Source: Actinomyces sp. | Lineage (GTDB): Bacteria > Actinomycetota > Actinomycetes > Actinomycetales > Actinomycetaceae | DNA length: 8,345 bases | Direction: 5' to 3' | Assembly (NCBI GenBank): GCA_012837655.1 | Contig: DUQT01000228.1 | Span: forward strand, 1-8,345 | Shown: piece after piece, positions 6,013-8,345 of the stretch | How positions within the stretch are numbered: the stretch's first letter is position 1 | Layout: the number at the start of each line of letters is the position of its first letter | The notes under the pieces: generated by a model | The model's database searches: none | Told to the model about the DNA's origin: nothing | Seen by the model: the letters and a program-made list of their open reading frames with translations, nothing else | Made by a program: the position numbers and the translations under genes

Positions 6013-8345
6013 TTAGACTTCTTCGTACTCAGTACGAGCGATCAGTTCGTCCTGGATAGGCTTGGAAACCTCAACCCAGTACTGGGTGAATCCAGCGACG
6101 CGGACCAGCAGGTCGCGGTACTGCTCAGGCTTCTTCTGAGCGTCCTTCAACATGCGGGAGTCAACAACGTTGAACTGGATGTGGAATCCGCCCTGGTCCA
6201 TGAAGGACTTAATCATCTGCAGCATCTTGCGGGATCCTTGGATGCCCTTGATCGATGCCGGGTGAACCTTCATGTTCAGCTGCGTGTTCTTGAAGTCGGA
6301 GTGGTCGATGACCGTTGCCGAGTTCAGTACAGCGTAGGGGCCATTGACGTCAGTGCCCGGGTAAGGCGACTGACCACCATCAGCCAGGGTTACGCCTGCA
6401 AGGCGGCCATCAGGCGACGCAATGTCTGCCTGGCCAAGCGGGCCGTGCGTGGACGTGGAAAGCATGGAGCCTACCCACGTGTTGCCCCAAACGTCGGTTA
6501 CTGCTTCAGCAGCGTTCTTGAACGTGTGTGAAACCTCGGTGTAGATCTCGTCAACGTACTCGTTGTCGTTACCGAACTTCGGTGCGCGCAAGCACAGTGC
6601 CTGGATGCGCTCCCAATCGGGGTTGGTTTCCTTCTTAGTCTGCTCCATCATTGAGAAGTTGCCGGTCTTGAGGGCCGACTCGTAGCCGAAGTTGTTGAGC
6701 ATTGCGTCCTTGAGTTCGTCAAGGGTGAAGGCCTTGTCTTCGAATACGTTCTTCTTGAGGGAAGCTAGCGAGTTCGCGACGTTCACCTGACCGGTAATCC
6801 AAGTGGTGAAGCAACGGTTGTAGCGTGAGCCCTTGTGGTCGATGTCCCGGCCGCGCTCCAAGCAGTCAGAGGTTAGCGCGGACAGTAGCATCGGTTGGTC
6901 AACTTCGAACGCTGAGGAAGTCTTGAAGTTGTAGAGTTCCTCAAATACGCGAACGACCTCGGTGAACTTCTCCTTGAAGTCTTCAAGAACGTCTTCGTAG
7001 GTGTTGAGTTCGCGACCAGTCGGGGGCAGAACCTGGATTCCGGTGCGCGGATCCTTGCCGTCGAACAGTGTCAGTTCAAGGATCTTCGGAACGTTAATGA
7101 AGTTAATGCCCGAGGCCGAGTAGGAGCCTGCTCCGACCTTGCCGTGCTCAATGGCACCCGGCTGGATTTCGAGGCAGCCACCGATTGACCAGGAGCGTGC
7201 GTCCTCGATGGTGATGTTTTCGCCACCGAAGTACTTCATGCAGTACTCGATGCCAACGCGGTTGGATACCCATGCAGGCATGCCTGCACCGGTCTTGTTG
7301 CACTCGATTGCCTTCATCAGGAACCTGTCTGAAAGCTTGCCGTCGTACAGGACCGAAAGGGTAGGCGAGACGGTCGGCATGTTGATGCATGCCTGCAGGA
7401 AGAGGAGTTCAAGTTCGTTGTCTCCAGCGGAGCCGTCCGGAGTCTGACCACCCAGGCAGATGTTGTTGAACGTGTTGCCTGCGAGGATACCGGTGGTCGC
7501 GGTTGACGTTGCGATCTCGAGCTCGGTGTACTTTACGCGCATGCACTCGAGCACTTCGAGCGTGAAGTCGCGGTCGATCTTGCCCTCGTCGATGTCCTTC
7601 TTCCAGTAGGGGTAGAGGACTGCGCCGAGACGGCCCGGGGAGAAGCCGGAGCCCTGCATCTCGTTGTAAACCTCTAGCTGAGCGGTCCAGTGTAGCTGGA
7701 CAGCTTCCATGAAGTCGCGCGGAGGATTATGGGTGACCCACGCTAGACGCTCTGCGATGTCTTCGAATTCCTTCTTCTGCTTTGGATCCTTTTCGTTAGC
7801 AGCAAGTTCGCGAGCCTGCTCAACGTAGCGATCCATCCAGGCCTGGACGCCCTCGATGGTGTAAATGATGCCGTGCCAGAAGGCGACCTCGTCAACGTAG
7901 CGGCCATCACCGGCGTGCTTGTTAATGAGCTCGCGGCAACGTTCCTTCATTCCGTCGAAGCCGACGGAGAAGACGATCGCGTAGGAGTTGACGGAACGTC
8001 CGTGACGGTTACCGTACTCCATGTCGGAAGACATGAGGACTGCGTCCTTGAAGCGTACGAGCTTGTCGTACTCAGGGTGCATCTGGCCCCACATCCAGGA
8101 GGTCTCTTCAACTGAAGTCTTGTTCCAGTATTCGCAGACGCGGAGCATCTCTTCGTATTCTTCGCGCGGAAGGCCGTAGCGCTTGGAGATCGAGATCAGA
8201 TCTTCGGTGTCCTGTGCGACTACGCCACCACCGGTAGCAAGAATGGTTACGTCTTCTAGAGCCTTATTTGAAGCGCGGCCCGATAGGCGCTTGTTGCGTT
8301 CCTCTTCAGCGAGGATTGCGGAGTTAGCGGTCCAGGGGACGAGGG
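6013..8345 (-). CDS. Glycyl radical enzyme, arylacetate decarboxylase-like (partial)
   Basis: The frame stays open to the window edge, beyond the first internal ATG at 8148, so the 5' end (roughly 110 residues by comparison with ~900-residue relatives) is missing; 776 residues are visible. The catalytic thiyl Cys is codon 7174-7176 in SWSIGGCLEIQPG, followed by Glu at 7168-7170. The radical Gly is codon 6091-6093 in LLVRVAGFTQYW, near the C-terminus. Other GRE signatures are GFSPGRLGAVLYPYW, NNICLGGQTPDG and GRLAGVTLADGGQSP. The motif is C-x-E without the Pro of choline lyase, diol dehydratases and isethionate lyase. The Cys-Gly spacing of 361 and the 25-residue tail resemble 4-hydroxyphenylacetate decarboxylase (about 370 and 24, from memory), unlike about 315-340 in other classes. 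No small-subunit gene follows, and the ITGQVNVANSL region lacks a Glu like the one that contacts the phenol in that enzyme. Indoleacetate or phenylacetate decarboxylation is thus favoured; substrate unproven. Confidence 0.9.
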   Translation of the reverse strand, partial: LVPWTANSAILAEEERNKRLSGRASNKALEDVTILATGGGVVAQDTEDLISISKRYGLPREEYEEMLRVCEYWNKTSVEETSWMWGQMHPEYDKLVRFKDAVLMSSDMEYGNRHGRSVNSYAIVFSVGFDGMKERCRELINKHAGDGRYVDEVAFWHGIIYTIEGVQAWMDRYVEQARELAANEKDPKQKKEFEDIAERLAWVTHNPPRDFMEAVQLHWTAQLEVYNEMQGSGFSPGRLGAVLYPYWKKDIDEGKIDRDFTLEVLECMRVKYTELEIATSTATTGILAGNTFNNICLGGQTPDGSAGDNELELLFLQACINMPTVSPTLSVLYDGKLSDRFLMKAIECNKTGAGMPAWVSNRVGIEYCMKYFGGENITIEDARSWSIGGCLEIQPGAIEHGKVGAGSYSASGINFINVPKILELTLFDGKDPRTGIQVLPPTGRELNTYEDVLEDFKEKFTEVVRVFEELYNFKTSSAFEVDQPMLLSALTSDCLERGRDIDHKGSRYNRCFTTWITGQVNVANSLASLKKNVFEDKAFTLDELKDAMLNNFGYESALKTGNFSMMEQTKKETNPDWERIQALCLRAPKFGNDNEYVDEIYTEVSHTFKNAAEAVTDVWGNTWVGSMLSTSTHGPLGQADIASPDGRLAGVTLADGGQSPYPGTDVNGPYAVLNSATVIDHSDFKNTQLNMKVHPASIKGIQGSRKMLQMIKSFMDQGGFHIQFNVVDSRMLKDAQKKPEQYRDLLVRVAGFTQYWVEVSKPIQDELIARTEYEEV

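Noticed and set aside
5959..6531. 190-codon plus-strand frame opposite the GRE 3' end
   Set aside because: It is antisense to a clear GRE coding region, starts within the hairpin and has no recognisable domain. It is a shadow frame.
7273..7288. 16-bp perfect palindrome TGCAGGCATGCCTGCA
   Set aside because: It lies inside the GRE gene and encodes the well-formed stretch Ala-Gly-Met-Pro-Ala. Its codons alone explain it, so a regulatory role is not supported.
6013..8148. ATG 8148 as the true start of the GRE
   Set aside because: The same frame remains open to the window edge with GRE-like sequence (for example a Gly-Gly-Gly segment near 8221-8232 and LISISKRYGLPREEYEEM up to this Met). The protein would also be too short for the family.

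Overview
The window looks like chromosomal DNA of an anaerobic, moderately high-GC bacterium, most likely an actinobacterium. This rests on protein character and on hairpins that lack U-tracts; there is no rRNA or other marker to fix the taxon. It holds two convergent gene blocks that meet at a hairpin near 1842-1876. No tRNA, rRNA, CRISPR array, insertion sequence or phage gene was seen, and there is no gene-free stretch longer than about 105 bases.

Left block (+ strand, 1-1781): three tightly packed genes. The first is the C-terminal end of a tetratricopeptide-repeat (TPR) protein. It overlaps by 4 bases (ATGA) a DUF4037 protein with a nucleotidyltransferase-like GS...DxD motif. That gene in turn overlaps a DUF4125-family gene. 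The DUF4125 gene is split into two frames by what looks like one extra C in a six-C run at 1425-1430; read across that point, the two halves form one complete family-like protein of about 217 residues. The set looks like a translationally coupled cassette of unknown function.

Right block (- strand, 8345 down to 1887): four genes in the order glycyl radical enzyme (GRE; its start lies outside the window), major facilitator transporter of the oxalate/formate-antiporter type, PucR/CdaR-type transcription regulator, and GRE-activating radical-SAM enzyme. The GRE has a Gly-Cys-Leu-Glu active-site motif without the Pro of the dehydratase/C-N/C-S lyase group. Its Cys-to-Gly spacing (361) and C-terminal tail (25 residues after the radical Gly) resemble those of arylacetate decarboxylases. 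No small-subunit gene like that of 4-hydroxyphenylacetate decarboxylase follows it.

The best inference is an indoleacetate- or phenylacetate-decarboxylase-like system. An aromatic acid would be imported by the transporter and decarboxylated by the GRE to a methyl-aromatic such as skatole, toluene or p-cresol. The activase would install the glycyl radical and the PucR-type protein would sense substrate. A perfect 14-bp stem just after the GRE gene probably sets GRE message apart from the downstream genes. A perfect 14-bp palindrome lies before the regulator gene.
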